In this document: one piece after another, positions 32,193 through 44,332 of the stretch
How the letters are laid out: each line of letters starts with the position of its first letter
Numbering within the stretch: the stretch's first letter is position 1
Origin: Liolophura sinensis
Taxonomy: Eukaryota > Mollusca > Polyplacophora > Chitonida > Chitonidae
Length of the DNA stretch: 60,000 nt
Direction of reading: 5' to 3'
Assembly: GCF_032854445.1 (NCBI RefSeq)
Contig: NC_088307.1
Span: forward strand, 24,193,953 to 24,253,952
Program-made: the position numbers and the translations under genes
The notes under the pieces: model-generated
Seen by the model: the letters and a program-made list of their open reading frames with translations, nothing else
Database searches by the model: none
Told to the model about the DNA's origin: nothing

Positions 32193-32451
32193 GGGGCCTC
32201 CGTGGCTCAGTTGGTTAGCGCGCTAGCGCAGCGTAATGACCCAGGGGCCTCTCACCAATGCGGTCGCTGTGAGTTCATACTGGCTCCGGCCGTACGTGGG
32301 AAGGTTTGTCAGCAACCTGTGGATGGCCGTGGGTTTCCCCCGGGCTGTGCCCGGTTTCCACCCACCATAATGCTGCCCGCCGTCGTATAAGTGAAATATT
32401 CTTGAGTACGGCGTAAAACACCAATCAAATAAATAAATAAATAAATAATAG
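32193..32451 (+). mobile_element. SINE-A copy, near full length, with 11-bp target-site duplication
   Basis: Head ggggcctccgtggctcagtt, then ggttagcgcgctagcgcagc, and tail CAAATAAATAAATAAATAAT. Catgcagtata flanks it exactly at 32182-32192 and 32452-32462. A short deletion occurs after gtgagttca. The intact head and duplication mark a relatively young insertion. Confidence 0.93.
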
Positions 32452-32771
32452 CATGCAGTATAATTGTTAACCTCCAAATCCATACTCAGTATTTGTACCT
32501 TTTGCGAATAGTCAGATATGGCCTCTATTTTTTTGTCTACTCTCCTGGGGCCTGCTTTACTAAGCTGTCGCAACACAGGTCATGGTTTCCATGGTGACGT
32601 ATCTGCTCAGTATTTTGTGTCATGGAAGTTAAACCAAGTGTAATTTGACGTAAGTTTAACCCTCTTTGTTGAGAGAGCCCCTGTTGTTGTGAAGGTACTT
32701 TGTTATGGTGCTTGTATGTATCTATATTTTATATCTCCTACAGTGTAATGTATTATTCCTCAGCCCTGTGA

Positions 32772-33260
32772 TTATAACATGTGAAAGTGACTTGTACCAC
32801 ATAAATGTTCATAGTTGACATTTTGTACCACATGATTCTCTGTGACTGGTATTTTGTACCACATGGTTGTGTGCGGTTGGTGTGATTTTACCACATGATT
32901 GCGTGTGGTTGGTATTTTATACCATGGTTGTGTGCCTTGGTGTTTTGTACCACTGGCATGGTTTAGTACAGGTGGTGTTTTGTACCACATGATTGTGTGT
33001 GGTTAGTGTTTTGTACCACTTGATTATGTAAAGTTAATTTTTTGTACCACATTGTCATACTTTCTTAGCATTACTGCTGTACAAAATTGACTTCTGTATG
33101 AATCAGGTAGTACATACATTTGCAACATTACATGATGGTACATGTGCAACGTTGCTATTTGTACCACATGATTGTAAACTTTTGCTGTTTGCATTACATT
33201 ATAGTTTGTAAGTTGGTGTTGGGACCACATGGTTGTTCATTATGGCTGTTTGTACCATGT
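32772..33260 (+). repeat. Degenerate minisatellite, roughly 35-40-bp units
   Basis: Tttgtaccacatgattgtgt with a ggttggtgt-like spacer recurs about a dozen times with much variation. Minus-strand ORFs over it are repeat artefacts. Confidence 0.85.
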
Positions 33261-35223
33261 ACTGTCGGAATGAGAAGTTAGAAATTCCACCACACTGTAA
33301 GCCTGTTGTATTTGTTTGGACAAGCTTTTTGATTGATGTATCCATGGTCTGTGCATCAATAAGCATGTTTACCTGAATGACTCTACTACCCAATCATTTC
33401 ACCCCTGCAACAAACACCTGTCTCTGTTAGTTCCTGTGATTTAAACAGACACGCTCAGTGAAGCATTCCAGTGTATTTATGTACTGTAAATCTTCAACCT
33501 TTTGAACCTCACACGCGCTTTTTTTTTCATTGGAATTTATGCATACAGTTATTATGAAAATGATGCTGAAATGATTTGTTTGTGTCACTAAATGTGCACA
33601 TTATTTCTCTGCACCCATCATAGTTCTCTCAGAATGTTGCAAAATATTGGTCAAAGTGGGTGGTTGAAAAGGTTGTTAGGGTAATTCCCATTTTTTCAAA
33701 TGTACATGAACTTGGGTCTGAAAAGTTTAATTTGACCTTGCCTACCATTGAAGCAGCCAGATGGATTAGTTTAATTTGTTTTAAAACCATGTGCCCATGA
33801 TATTAATATGAAACGGATACAGAATTGATGTTGATTGGCCGACAGCTGAGATAGGGCTTCCTGGGTTAAATCTTGCTGCCTTGGTCACGCTTGAATAAGG
33901 GTACCTAAAACTCAGCTTAGGCAAGGCATAGTCTGGGCTTGCCTATCTGTCACACCAGCCAATTAGAATCGATTTTGTATCGTTTTAATTCAAGGGAATG
34001 CAATGAAGGGAAGTAACTCTGCTAAATGCTTTACATGAGGCACTTCATTGAAGATGTATCACCAAAAATTTGTAAAACCATATTTTAATTTCATAGTCAA
34101 ATTCTCAGTACTGTACGTAGCTTTTGCCATGTGCTTTTATGTATGGAAATTTTGTATATTATAGCTAGTATAATGACACATTAAGTTTCATCTTGTACAT
34201 TTTACATGTACTGTTACTTGGGAACATTATTCAAAACTTCTGCTCAAACTAATTTCCTTCAAATTTCAACTCTAGACAATTAGGTGATCCTGCAATTGCA
34301 ACTTTATATATATATATTATATACATGATAACATATTCCTGTGATCTCTACAGGGAATAACAACCAATGCTTTTGGGAAATAGCTGTTGAGATCGCTGAT
34401 TTTTCAGAGCTGACTGAAAATGTTTACAATGATTTTGTTATTGGTCTTTGCAATTAGTACGTTAGTTGTCTGAAAATGTCTGCAATAAACATGTTCGTTA
34501 TTAGCACTTTGTTACTTGTAATTGTGTTTTGACTGACTGAATTTACAAAAGCCCCATGCACCCAGTGAAAAACTTCTGTTGTATGAATTACAACATTTTG
34601 TTGCAGTGTTAAGCACATTTGCTCTATTGTATGGAGCATTTGTTGCTTGAACTTGTTGTGCGTATTAGCATCATTTGTTGTATGGATACAACACCACCTG
34701 TTGTATTAATGAATACATTTGTTGTATTAGTTAATACTTTTTCTTGTTTTGGTCATTAAACACATTTGGTGATATTAATTATTACATTTGTGTAATTAGC
34801 TAGAACATTATTTTTTATTAATTAAACATTTGTTTTATTAATTAGAACATGTAAAGAGCAAATTCCAGCTCGCCTCTTTTTAGTGTATTCTTGGGAAGGT
34901 ACACCTTTATACTTGGTTTTTGTTTTGTTTGATATTGATTTCTGTCCTGGTGAAGGGTAGTCTAGGACACAGTCATGCAACTGTGAATAATCGGCAGAAA
35001 GTTCGTCAGCCATTCAACCTTTTAGTTGATTTGGCATTGGTATCAAGTGCAATCATTCCATCACAAGTTACGGCAAAATTTTGTGGTAAAGTATCCTCTT
35101 TAGTTATGAATTTCTTCTCCCAATCTATAACCTCACCGTGATGTTTTAACAGATGTTTGGCTGTGGGATTGGCGGCAAAATGATGCATGTAAAAATCTGA
35201 ACTGACTGCCTTGCATGTTTTAT

Positions 35224-35260
<37 letters not shown>

Positions 35261-36576
35261 GACACATGATTTCTTGTCTTCATTCAGGTTCTTGATCATA
35301 TCATATGGGTCAGAGTTCTGTCCATCAAATATTATTTATTATTTCTGTTAATTAAGTGTATGCTCCAGCATGAAAGAATGAGGAGGGGAAGAAATTGCAT
35401 TCCAGAACAATATTTAATATTAATATATAAAAACTTTTTATATATTTCACAGGTTCATGTGACGCATGTCCATATGTAGCCAGTATATTTGTTCACTGAC
35501 CTCTTAAAATGTAGATTAACTGTGGAATAAGTAGCAGTTGTAAGGTTTTGTGCATATGTGACTAGAAAATACATACCAGTATGGAAAGATTTTGGAAGAT
35601 GGTAATGGGAGGGGACGGGTAAATACCAGGTAAGAGCACCAGCATGAACAGCTAGCTGGGTGTAAGGTTATTCTTCCTGTGCAAAGGCACCTTTCTTTCG
35701 ACCTTTCTTGAACAATCATGATTTTCTGAATTTCATTTTTCATTTATGAATTACAAAGCTATACTGTTGGGAGATCGAATGCCATACTTATATTTACTTA
35801 TTGTTGACAGTGGTAATCTTTTGTGATGGAACCCTACCTTCATATGCATCTGGTCCTCCATTATTTTATCGTCAAAAGTGACAAATTATTTATTATTTAT
35901 ATGTTCCATTTGTACCAAAAAATGTAAATGCAATGCCTTTTTATCATGTTTTAGATTTATACACTTCCTTGTAACTGTTTGGAACTTGATGTCATACTAT
36001 ATAATATGAACTTTGTGCAGTAGTCTTTCACAATTAATATACACTCTTTATGCACTGCAAAAGTAATACATAGCTAAATGTCTAAAAAAATAGTAGTAAA
36101 TACATGTAAATTATATTGAACGTTTATAAAATTTGTGCTCTGTTTTCAGAAAATGCTATGACATTGTATTGTGGGGGGGGGGGGGGCTAGGAGGGTGGTT
36201 GAATTTTTTTGTCAAGTTTCAATTCATATTTTGATCCTGGATGATATGGTGCGAGATCACCAAGTTTACTGTTTATAAAACCACGTTAGATAACAAACTG
36301 TCTTATTTACTTTATATACAAAGTACATATCTCTCTTTCCTTTTGAGAGGTTTATCATTTATTTATTTATTTATTTATTTATTTATGAACTGAATTTGAG
36401 TCTTTTAAAAAAGGGTCATATTTATTTACTTTTATCTTCTATTTGTAACCCTTTCTTTGTCTTTCTGTTCAATGGTTGTGAATAAAGTCAAATCTTCACA
36501 CCTTTCACTTTCATTTTGTTGTGGGTTTGGGATAAAATCAGGAAGAAAAGATGGATACCTATGAAAGTTTCTTTGA
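33261..36576. other. Non-coding stretch downstream of NCS-1
   Basis: No supportable gene. It holds a MITE family B-like pair of ends near 33485-33690 (aatcttcaaccttttgaacc and gttgaaaaggttgttagggt), loosely repetitive ttgttgtattaatt motifs at about 34560-34850, a TA tract at 35226-35255, a G-run at 36173-36186 and (TTTA)n at about 36356-36385. Confidence 0.55.
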
Positions 36577-37355
36577 AAATCCATGGACAAGCCTGGACAA
36601 TGTCTGTGGTAACCATGTACAAGACTTGACAATGTCTATGGTAACCACGGACAAGACTTGACAATGTCTTTCAAAACCATGGACAAGCCAGGACAATGTC
36701 TTTCAAAACCATGGACAAGCCTGGGCAATGTCTGTGGTAACCATGGACAAGCCTAGACATTATCTGTGGAAACCATTGGCAAGCCTAGACGGTTTGTGTG
36801 GAAACCATGGACAAGTCTGGACAATGTCTGTGGTTACCACAGACAAGACTTAACAATGTCTGTGGTAACCACGGACAAGCCAGGACAATGTCTTTCAAAA
36901 CCATGGACAAGCCTGGGCAATGTCTGTGGCAACCATTGGCAAGACTAGACAGTTTGTGTGGAAACCATGGACAATGTCTTTGGAAACCATGGACAAGCCT
37001 GAACAATGTCTGTGGAAAGCATGGAAATGCATGGACAATGTCCTTGGAAACCCTGCCCAAGACTGGAAAATGTCAGTAGAAACAATGGACAAGCCTGGAC
37101 TGTGGAAAACATGGAAAAGTCTGGTCGATGTCTGTGGAAACCTTCGTCGTCACATGACTGAAAAATTGTTGAGTACGATGTTAAACCCCAATCACTCACT
37201 CACTCACTCACTCTGTGGAAACCCTGGACAATGTCTGTGGAAACCTTGGGCAAGCCTGGACAATGTCTGTGGAAACCATGGACAAGCCTGGGCAATGTCT
37301 GTTGTTGGCATGGACAAGTCTATATACAGACAATGTCGGCGGAAACCATGGACCG
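36577..37355 (+). repeat. About 32-bp minisatellite, over 20 copies, split by a SINE-B fragment
   Basis: The unit aaccatggacaagcctggac plus aatgtctgtgg is repeated with variants (gtaacc, tttcaaaacc). The array is interrupted at 37143-37212 by a SINE-B tail. Small ORFs on both strands across it are repeat artefacts. Confidence 0.92.
37143..37212 (+). mobile_element. Very short SINE-B 3' fragment inserted in the minisatellite
   Basis: Only about 70 bp of the SINE-B tail (catgactgaaaaattgttga, then acgatgttaaacccc and an ACTCACTCACT tail) is present. Tctgtggaaacc flanks both sides. That is either a target-site duplication or simply the repeat unit on each side. Confidence 0.8.
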
Positions 37356-38042
37356 TTTATTGGCATCTAGGCCCTATGAACAGTAGGAGCAGAGGAATCC
37401 AAAAATCTGTTTTCCAATCTGAAGATTGAATACGCACCACATTTATCCTATTCAGTGACGACTTCCTTCTTGAACAGGCAATTCTGGCAAAAACTGCACA
37501 TGCACACGAGATCTACAGACATATCAGAAAGCAGTCCTCCATGTACACTTTGTGTTTAAAAATTTATTTCATCCGTATCTGAATACATATACATTTAATT
37601 CAATAAAATACTGTACACAAAAATATTTACACAAAAAAAATACTTGTTGTTGTTGTTTAGCTGCTTTCACCAGTTACATTTTTGTTGTATAGGATGCATG
37701 TGCCGACAAAACATTCATATACCCACTGTACATGTATGTGGACTTTTATTAACACTGCTTTGGTCTGAAATGAGGACATGTACAGACTAATAAATTAATG
37801 TCAACTGTTGCCAACTGGGAGAAAGAGGTGAACAGAATGAACCACTTGCGCATGATTATCTCAATTTCGATTTCAATTTCTATGCTTGCAAAGCTTCCAC
37901 TGTTTCTAACTCCTATTACTGATGGTCATATCTACCCGTAGTCCCAATCTGGTCTCTCAACACATCGAAAGAAGAGATTATGGGTATGTAAGAGATCCTA
38001 CACTGTATTGTATCAAAATGTTTAAATCGTGCCCCTGTGAAA

Positions 38043-38280
38043 ATGTACGGTAAATGGCCTAAACTTTCGCCCTAGGATTCGGATCAAGTATCCCTGGATG
38101 CTCCTCCCGCCAACAGTTCATGTTTTCCTCAGTTTTAATCAGAATATTGAGAGGGATAAATTTTCGCAGCCCATCACCCTACCCAAATTTGAAAGTTTTT
38201 TTGGCCCCAACTCAGAACGTGCGAAAGTAAAAGACATTAACTCAGAAGCGAAAGTTACGTCGTTTACCGTAGGTCACAAA
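38043..38280. mobile_element. MITE-like element, family E
   Basis: The left end tacggtaaatggcctaaact-ttcgcc is matched by the inverse complement of the right end gcgaaagttacgtcgtttac-cgta. The element is about 235 bp and has no coding potential of its own. Confidence 0.65.
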
Positions 38281-38815
38281 AAAAAAAAATTGTGAAAAGC
38301 TGCTGCAGACCATGACATAAATTTTAAATATTGATACACACTGACAGACACGACGTTCTCACAACGGACTGATATCCTGTGGTGTTACGACCCAGGCGGT
38401 AGGGTGAATCTTCAGTATGGGTGATGTCATTTTGAACAAGGATGTGATTCTGTTGTTGTAAATCAGTGGGTCACTGGTAACATTCAGATGACTGCTTAAA
38501 TCACAGTACATGTATACGGACATGTCTAGGCATTGGTCGGCAGGTGTGAACTACTAAAGACACACCAAGAACTGTTTGGCCATGTCTTTTCCAATACCAA
38601 AGTCTGTGCTAGTCTAGTTAATAACTTATAAACCACATTATGCCAATAAACATCACTTTTCTTCATATTTTATGTACAATATTATCGATATGTACAAGTA
38701 CGCATATAATTACATGTATTTCCAAAGTTTTCTTAAATTTAATTTGCATACAATATATACACAGTGTAATAAAAATCACTAATTTTGCAGAAACATCATT
38801 AAATAATTAGTCCAA

Positions 38816-39040
38816 TTACCGTAAATGACCTAAAATTTCACCCACAAAAGTGCATTTTCAGAGGCAAATAAATGTCACAAAATATTGTTTTCCGTCCTGA
38901 AACTTAAAATTTTCCAGTAAAATATCACCTCACGTTCCCAGCAAACCTCAAAACACCTTTCTAACATCAATAGAACTTTCAGAATCAGGAAAAATGGGCA
39001 AGTTAGTCATGGAGGAAATTTAGGGTCATTTAGGGCAATA
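38816..39040 (+). mobile_element. MITE-like element, family A, clearest copy
   Basis: The left end taaatgacctaaaatttc and right end ggaaatttagggtcattta are inverse complements with one indel, giving terminal inverted repeats of about 17-18 bp around about 190 bp of family-specific sequence. Confidence 0.75.
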
Positions 39041-39659
39041 CAAATAGCACAAGTAGAGTGTACACGCATCTCTACTGTCATATCATTCTCTAGAATGTCT
39101 AGCTATCAGAATCAAGCATCATCACAAAACATACAGTGTGTAGTTAAGAGGGAATGGCTTACATATACCTTTTCTTGTGCAAGAGAGATTTGGGTACAAG
39201 CTGAATTAATCACCGTTCTCTTGTGATGAATGATTATATTAATCAGAAGTACATTTTACCCCACATTTTCGTGTTCAACTGGAAGTACATAAATAGATAA
39301 AAGTGTGCCACACTCTCTTTATATGATTCCCCAACCAGGTACATGTACTCTCTCTCCACACTGACTGATGCAGTCACAGCAATAGCCAATCTGACGTTTC
39401 TATTCATGGACAAACATATCACGATGCTTTCTGGTGAAACTAACAGTACCTGTTGATCATGAGGCTACCATTTTTTTACCCATAATTCCTCAGTACACTT
39501 TGTGTATTTTCAAGTGAGGGAAGAGATCTGAGGATGTACAGACACGTGAACTACCACATGACACAGTGGCATATTTCTCTATGTATTCCTGGCATATCAT
39601 AAGTTACTGGTACTAGCTGGTCTACTAAATGTCTCTCGTAAACGCAGGAATGCTCATTT

Positions 39660-39790
39660 ATTTATTTGATTGGGAAATTTTTTTTTTATGCTACACCCGA
39701 ATATTTCACGTATACGGCAGCCACGAGCATTATGGTGGGAGGAAACCAGGCAACCACGACCATGCGCAGGTTGCTGGCATACCTTAGCAA
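39660..39790 (-). mobile_element. SINE-A 3' half, inverted
   Basis: Begins tttatttatttgattggga, then gaatatttcacgtatacggc, agcattatggtgggaggaaa and gcgcaggttgctggcatacc. The tRNA-like end is missing. Confidence 0.8.
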
Positions 39791-40154
39791 AGAGAAGACA
39801 AAAGCAGAAATAAACAACACACTACTAATTTGAGCCTAAATTACTTCAGGCAGAAAAAGTATCCCCTTATGAACACAGGGTCAGTGACTCAGAAGCCTGT
39901 ACCTCCGTTCACATTGTGCCATTTTCCATATTGTCTTATTTCCGATTGCCTTGTCATATTCAGCAAGTCAACAATTCAAAATGAGCTCTTTGAATACAGC
40001 TTCTACTAAGAAAACAGAAAATGCAGCATATTTCGTAAAGGGGATATAAATATTCCAGTGATTGGAAAACTATGCAGTAAAGTGTACTCTGGAACTTTGA
40101 TAACAATGACTAGTTTAAATACACAGGAGTATACATACAGACGACTGATCATCA

Positions 40155-40630
40155 ACAACAGTAAATGACCAGAAATTTGACCCCAAGAAGTGCCTTTTAA
40201 GATGGGAAGTAATCTGACATACCACTAAAATATTACACTCGACAAAAATATAAACAAGGTAATTTTTATATTGTGTTCTCTCAGTACTAAATAATATTTG
40301 GGGGCATGTTTCAGGAAAGGTCAATTTAGCACACCATAATTCTTCAACCTTTTCGCATGTTTGCAAGGTGTTGTTTCAGCCACATTCTGAAGGCATTATT
40401 CTGTGTACATGTAGACTCATAAAACTATACTTTTTTCTGAAGCCCTGAAATTGGCCAATCCAACCAATGTGGTTATCTCCCTTAAACTTCAAACTCAGTA
40501 CACTTTTCGTTTGTTGCCAGTTGGATATACAATCCGAACTTCGCAACAAACCTCCAAACCTCTAGAACAACATAATCAAGCAAAATGTGCAATCTTGCCA
40601 TGGGAAAAAATTTTAGGTCATTCACCTTGC
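40155..40630. mobile_element. Possible composite of MITE families A and B
   Basis: Gtaaatgaccagaaatttga at the left and aaaattttaggtcattcacc at the right resemble inverted family A ends. Between them is a family B-like left end (taattcttcaaccttttcgc). The nesting is suggestive rather than certain. Confidence 0.4.
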
Positions 40631-42239
40631 ATATGCATGTAGGAAGTGTGCCTAAATATTCACTGTAGATCACACTTCCATTGGATAGTTTTCTACGCTA
40701 TATACATCAACATGTACAATGTCCATACAGTAGTCACATTTTTGTAAACCACTGATAAAATATATACATATAATCACCAGCAATGTTCAAAATAAACCTC
40801 TCTCACTCCCCAGCAACACAAAAAGCTGTCTTCAGCTTAACATGTGACCGTTTTCCTCATTTTATGTTTGACGGCAAGAACTAATTTTTATTTTCTTCTT
40901 AATAACAGTTTAGATATCTATTATGTGTTAAACTACAAATGTCAGTGGCTATTCGCAACTCGAGCACGCTATCAGTTGTGATGTGAAAGACTGCCTTTTG
41001 TAAGTTTCAACTGTTGTTTTGTGATTTTGTCAATTTTTCCTCATGAAGACATATTAACAAAAAGCCCAAAAACAGAAAAATCATTAAAAGACATGGAGAT
41101 CAGACAAAATCAAAATGTGGATTTTCAGTTTTATATTTATTCCAATTTTGGATTTTTCAGAGTTGGCTCGCACCTAAAACGCAAAATAAAACTGGTGTCG
41201 CCGAAGCATAATACAGCTTGCAGATCCTGGAGCCATGTCTACTAAAATTTCTGTCCTACAATAAATACAGCAAGGTTTTCAACATCTTCTATACCACAAT
41301 ACAAACCAACAACAACATAGCTTTGTGTTTATAGCTTAATCTGCACATTCAAAATTACTTATATAAAATCACATTAAGGGCCTACAACAGGTTGTTCAAG
41401 ATGCCATACTTCCTTACTTGAGTATTTGGACACAAAATCCATATTTCGCTAATGAAATCAAATTTTCTGTTTTCATTTTATTTCATAAAAACATTTTAAG
41501 AGATAAATATACATGTTACAAGCCTTAATATGAAGCCGATAAAACTGCCTCACCACCTGACATTGCCTTCACATTAACAGGTACTTAATTCTGCAAACAG
41601 TGTCTATATAATCAGTAACATCTTACTTGAAGTGAAAAAAAAACCCCCAAAAACGTAACTGACACTGGTGCACAGTCACCTTGTGACAGGTGTAGCTGTT
41701 CTTATAACATATGTCCTGAACGTTCACATATACCGATAGTTTGAAGCTTTTACCTCATCATGAGCCAGTAACAAGTTTATCAAACTTTTGTGTTCTGGAA
41801 TTCAGTTGACTGTTTGTTGCCTTTATCACCCTTGTGATAAAAGTCAAGGAGAATCGGGGAAGGGCAGCATACTCATTTTATAACACCACCATCTCACAAG
41901 TTCATGTGTAGATGGTCTTGCATATCTCTGCACCTAAAGATTGTTGATGGCAGATCACAGATGGATATGAAAAAGTGACGGTTTATACAGTGATGATTCT
42001 CCAACATCAGGATATTTCGTACAAAACTTCTGTCAGTGTTCTTTATGAAATTTCTGGAATAAGCACTTAAATCACAGAATCTTATAACTCATTCATCAGA
42101 TGTGATAAATCTGTGACAATTAAAAGTGACAGGAAAAGATAATAAACACCAAAGACACCAATAATGACATTTTCTGGAATCTTTCAATGACAAATACTCT
42201 AACCTATCACAAGATCAGCTGGCCAAAAGAGATTAGCTC

Positions 42240-43040
42240 AAACACCAATGGTGTTCTTCCCAGACATTTTTCAGCGTCAAGTTATCAACAAGGAAAAGAG
42301 AATTCACCACCACTGCTGATCTTTTCCTGGCATTGTTCTTTCCCAGTAAAGAGAGACTCTCCTATACTGCTAGTCCTGCTCTCTTGGGTGTTTTTTACCA
42401 TCAAGTTATCAACAAAAAAAGACAATCTAACACCACTGGTGATCTTTTCCTGGCACTGTTCATTTCCAGCAAAGAGAGATTCACCTATACTGCTAGTCCT
42501 GTTCCCTTTGGTGATCTTCAGCATACAGCTATCAACAAGCAAAAAGAGAATTTAACACCACTGGTGATCTTTTCCTGGCATTGTTTGTTTCCAGCAAAGA
42601 GAGACTCTCCCATATTGCAAGTCATGCTTCCTTCGGTGATCTTCAGCATCAAGTTATCAACAAGCAAAAAGAGAATGTAACACCACTGGTAATCTTTTCC
42701 AAGCATTGTTCTTTTCCAGCAAAGACAGATTCTCCTATACTGCTAGTCCTGCTCCCTTGGGTGATCTTCAGCATCAAGTTATCAACAAGCAAAAAGAGAA
42801 TCTGACACCACTGGTGATCTTTTCCTAGAAATGTTATTTTTCTGCACAACAAGTTCTACACGTACTTCCTTGGGTTATTTTCAGCATAAAGTTATCAACA
42901 AGAGAAGAGAGAATCTGATGCCAATGGTGATCTTTTCCTGGCACTGTTTTTTTCCAGCAAGGAGAGAGTCTTCAACATCACAAGTCCTACTTTCTTGGGT
43001 TATTTTCAGCATACATCTATCAACAAGCAAAGAGAGAATC
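42240..43040 (+). repeat. About 123-bp tandem repeat, 7 copies
   Basis: The landmark agttatcaacaagcaaaaag recurs near 42281, 42402, 42528, 42651, 42776, 42890 and 43015, a period of about 114-126 bp. Each unit also carries gacaccactggtgatctttt, gcaaagagagattctcctat and gtgatcttcagcat. Confidence 0.92.
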
Positions 43041-43497
43041 CGACACCACTGGTTTACATCCTAGAGAGAATCTGTCACCACTGGTTTACAGCCTGGAGAG
43101 AATTTGACACCACTGGTTTACATCCTAGAGAGAACCCGACACCACTGGTTTACATCCTAGAGAGAATTTGACACCACTGGTTTACATCCTAGAGAGAATC
43201 CGTCACCACTGGTTCACAGCCTGGAGAGAATTCAACACCACTGGTTTACATCCTGGAGAGAATTCGACACCACTGGTTTACATCCTGGAGAGAATTTGAC
43301 ACCACTGGTTTACATCCTGGAGAGAATTTGACACCAATGGTTTACATCCAAGAGAGAATTTGACACCACTGGTTTACATCCTAGAGAAAATTTGACACCA
43401 CTGGTTTACATCCTAGAGAGAATCCGTCACCACTGGTTTACATCCTAAAGAGAATTCAACACCACTGGTTTACATCCTGGAGAGAATCCGACACCAC
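43030..43497 (+). repeat. 32-bp minisatellite, about 14 copies, continuing the 123-bp array
   Basis: The unit gagagaatttgacaccactg plus gtttacatccta is repeated 14 times plus a partial. Its first 20 bases match the gagaatctgacaccactg part of the neighbouring 123-bp unit, and the last 123-bp unit runs directly into it. Confidence 0.95.
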
Positions 43498-43569
43498 TCC
43501 TTATTTTTTTAGGAATGTCCTATAATCGGGAAGGGAATCTTACACACTACTAGAAACTGTGTCCTAATG

Positions 43570-44075
43570 TTTTCAGGATGGTTTCACCAGCACTGGTCAT
43601 ACCTTGGTGACTGTCAGTGTCAGGTTTATACAGTATTGTCTTGACCTTTTAGGAGCAGAGTTCCAACATCAAGGTCAATATTACCCTGGTGTATGCTTTT
43701 AGCAGCACGGGTCACACTTTACAAGTGACTCCTCACCCTTGGCCTATCAGGAGCAAAGTCAATGCCAATACATGTATTACACTGGTGTTTACCAGGATGG
43801 ATTTAGCAGTGCTTGTCATACTTTAAAGGTGACATTTCACCTCGCAGAAGTGGGTTCCAAAGTCAATGCAGAGAGGTACCTGGTGTTTTTCAGGATGGAT
43901 TTAGCAGTACTGGTCATAGTTGACCTTTCACCTTTCAAGAGCTGGTCATACTGGTCTTTATTGGTGACCTCTCACCTTGACCCATCAGAAGCAGAAACCA
44001 AATTCAATGTCAATATTACACTGGTGTTTCTCAGGATGGATTTAGCAGTGCTTGTCATACCTTATAGGTGAATTT
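43570..44075 (+). repeat. Degenerate tandem repeat, units of about 100-140 bp
   Basis: Landmarks caggatggatttagcagtgc, acactggtgttt and gtgacctttcacct recur about four to five times. The plus-strand ORF 43739-44071 (LAVLVI repeats) is a by-product. Confidence 0.75.
43957..43962 (-). terminator. Candidate PPP1R11 poly(A) signal
   Basis: TTTATT on the plus strand reads AATAAA on the minus strand, 345 bp beyond the proposed stop codon. Only position and hexamer support it. Confidence 0.3.
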
Positions 44076-44306
44076 TTCAGAAGTTGCTTCTAAAGTCCAC
44101 ACTGACTGGTCTTTGGTGGTAATCACAAAAGTTCACTTAACAGGTAAAGAGAAAATATAACACTAATACTGCAACTTCACCACCGTTTTCCAGTTACTTT
44201 CCTTTACCTTGCTGAAAGGGGATTCCAATCCCTGATGCTGATATTTATCTCTTTGTTTTAAATAAATACATGTATTAGTTCCTAATAAATGTTAATGTGT
44301 TGTTTG

Positions 44307-44332
44307 TTAAGGATCAGCACTGTGTGATGGCC
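44307..44332 (-). CDS. PPP1R11: PPP1R11 probable terminal coding exon 4
   Basis: A long T-run on the minus strand followed by gttatgttttcag forms a strong acceptor. The phase fits exon 3 and yields GPSHSADP then TAA. It is chosen on splice signal and phase only, since the C-terminus of this family is poorly conserved. Confidence 0.5.

Larger units (their letters stand above)
37356..42239. other. Non-coding stretch between converging genes
   Basis: Apart from the MITEs and SINE listed, there is no recognisable gene on either strand. ORFs are short and composition is AT-rich. It may hold 3' UTR of either converging transcript, but nothing in the sequence shows this directly. Confidence 0.55.

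Noticed and set aside
32193-32280. tRNA genes at SINE heads (also at 8820, 9939, 27423, 27813, 48420-48498, 50080-50166)
   Set aside because: A- and B-box-like sequence is present, but no cloverleaf with a proper anticodon stem and acceptor closes. These are tRNA-derived SINEs.
42187-43064. ORFs over the 123-bp array (SSKERLSYTASPA-type repeats)
   Set aside because: Near-multiple-of-three tandem units without start context, splice sites or similarity to known proteins.
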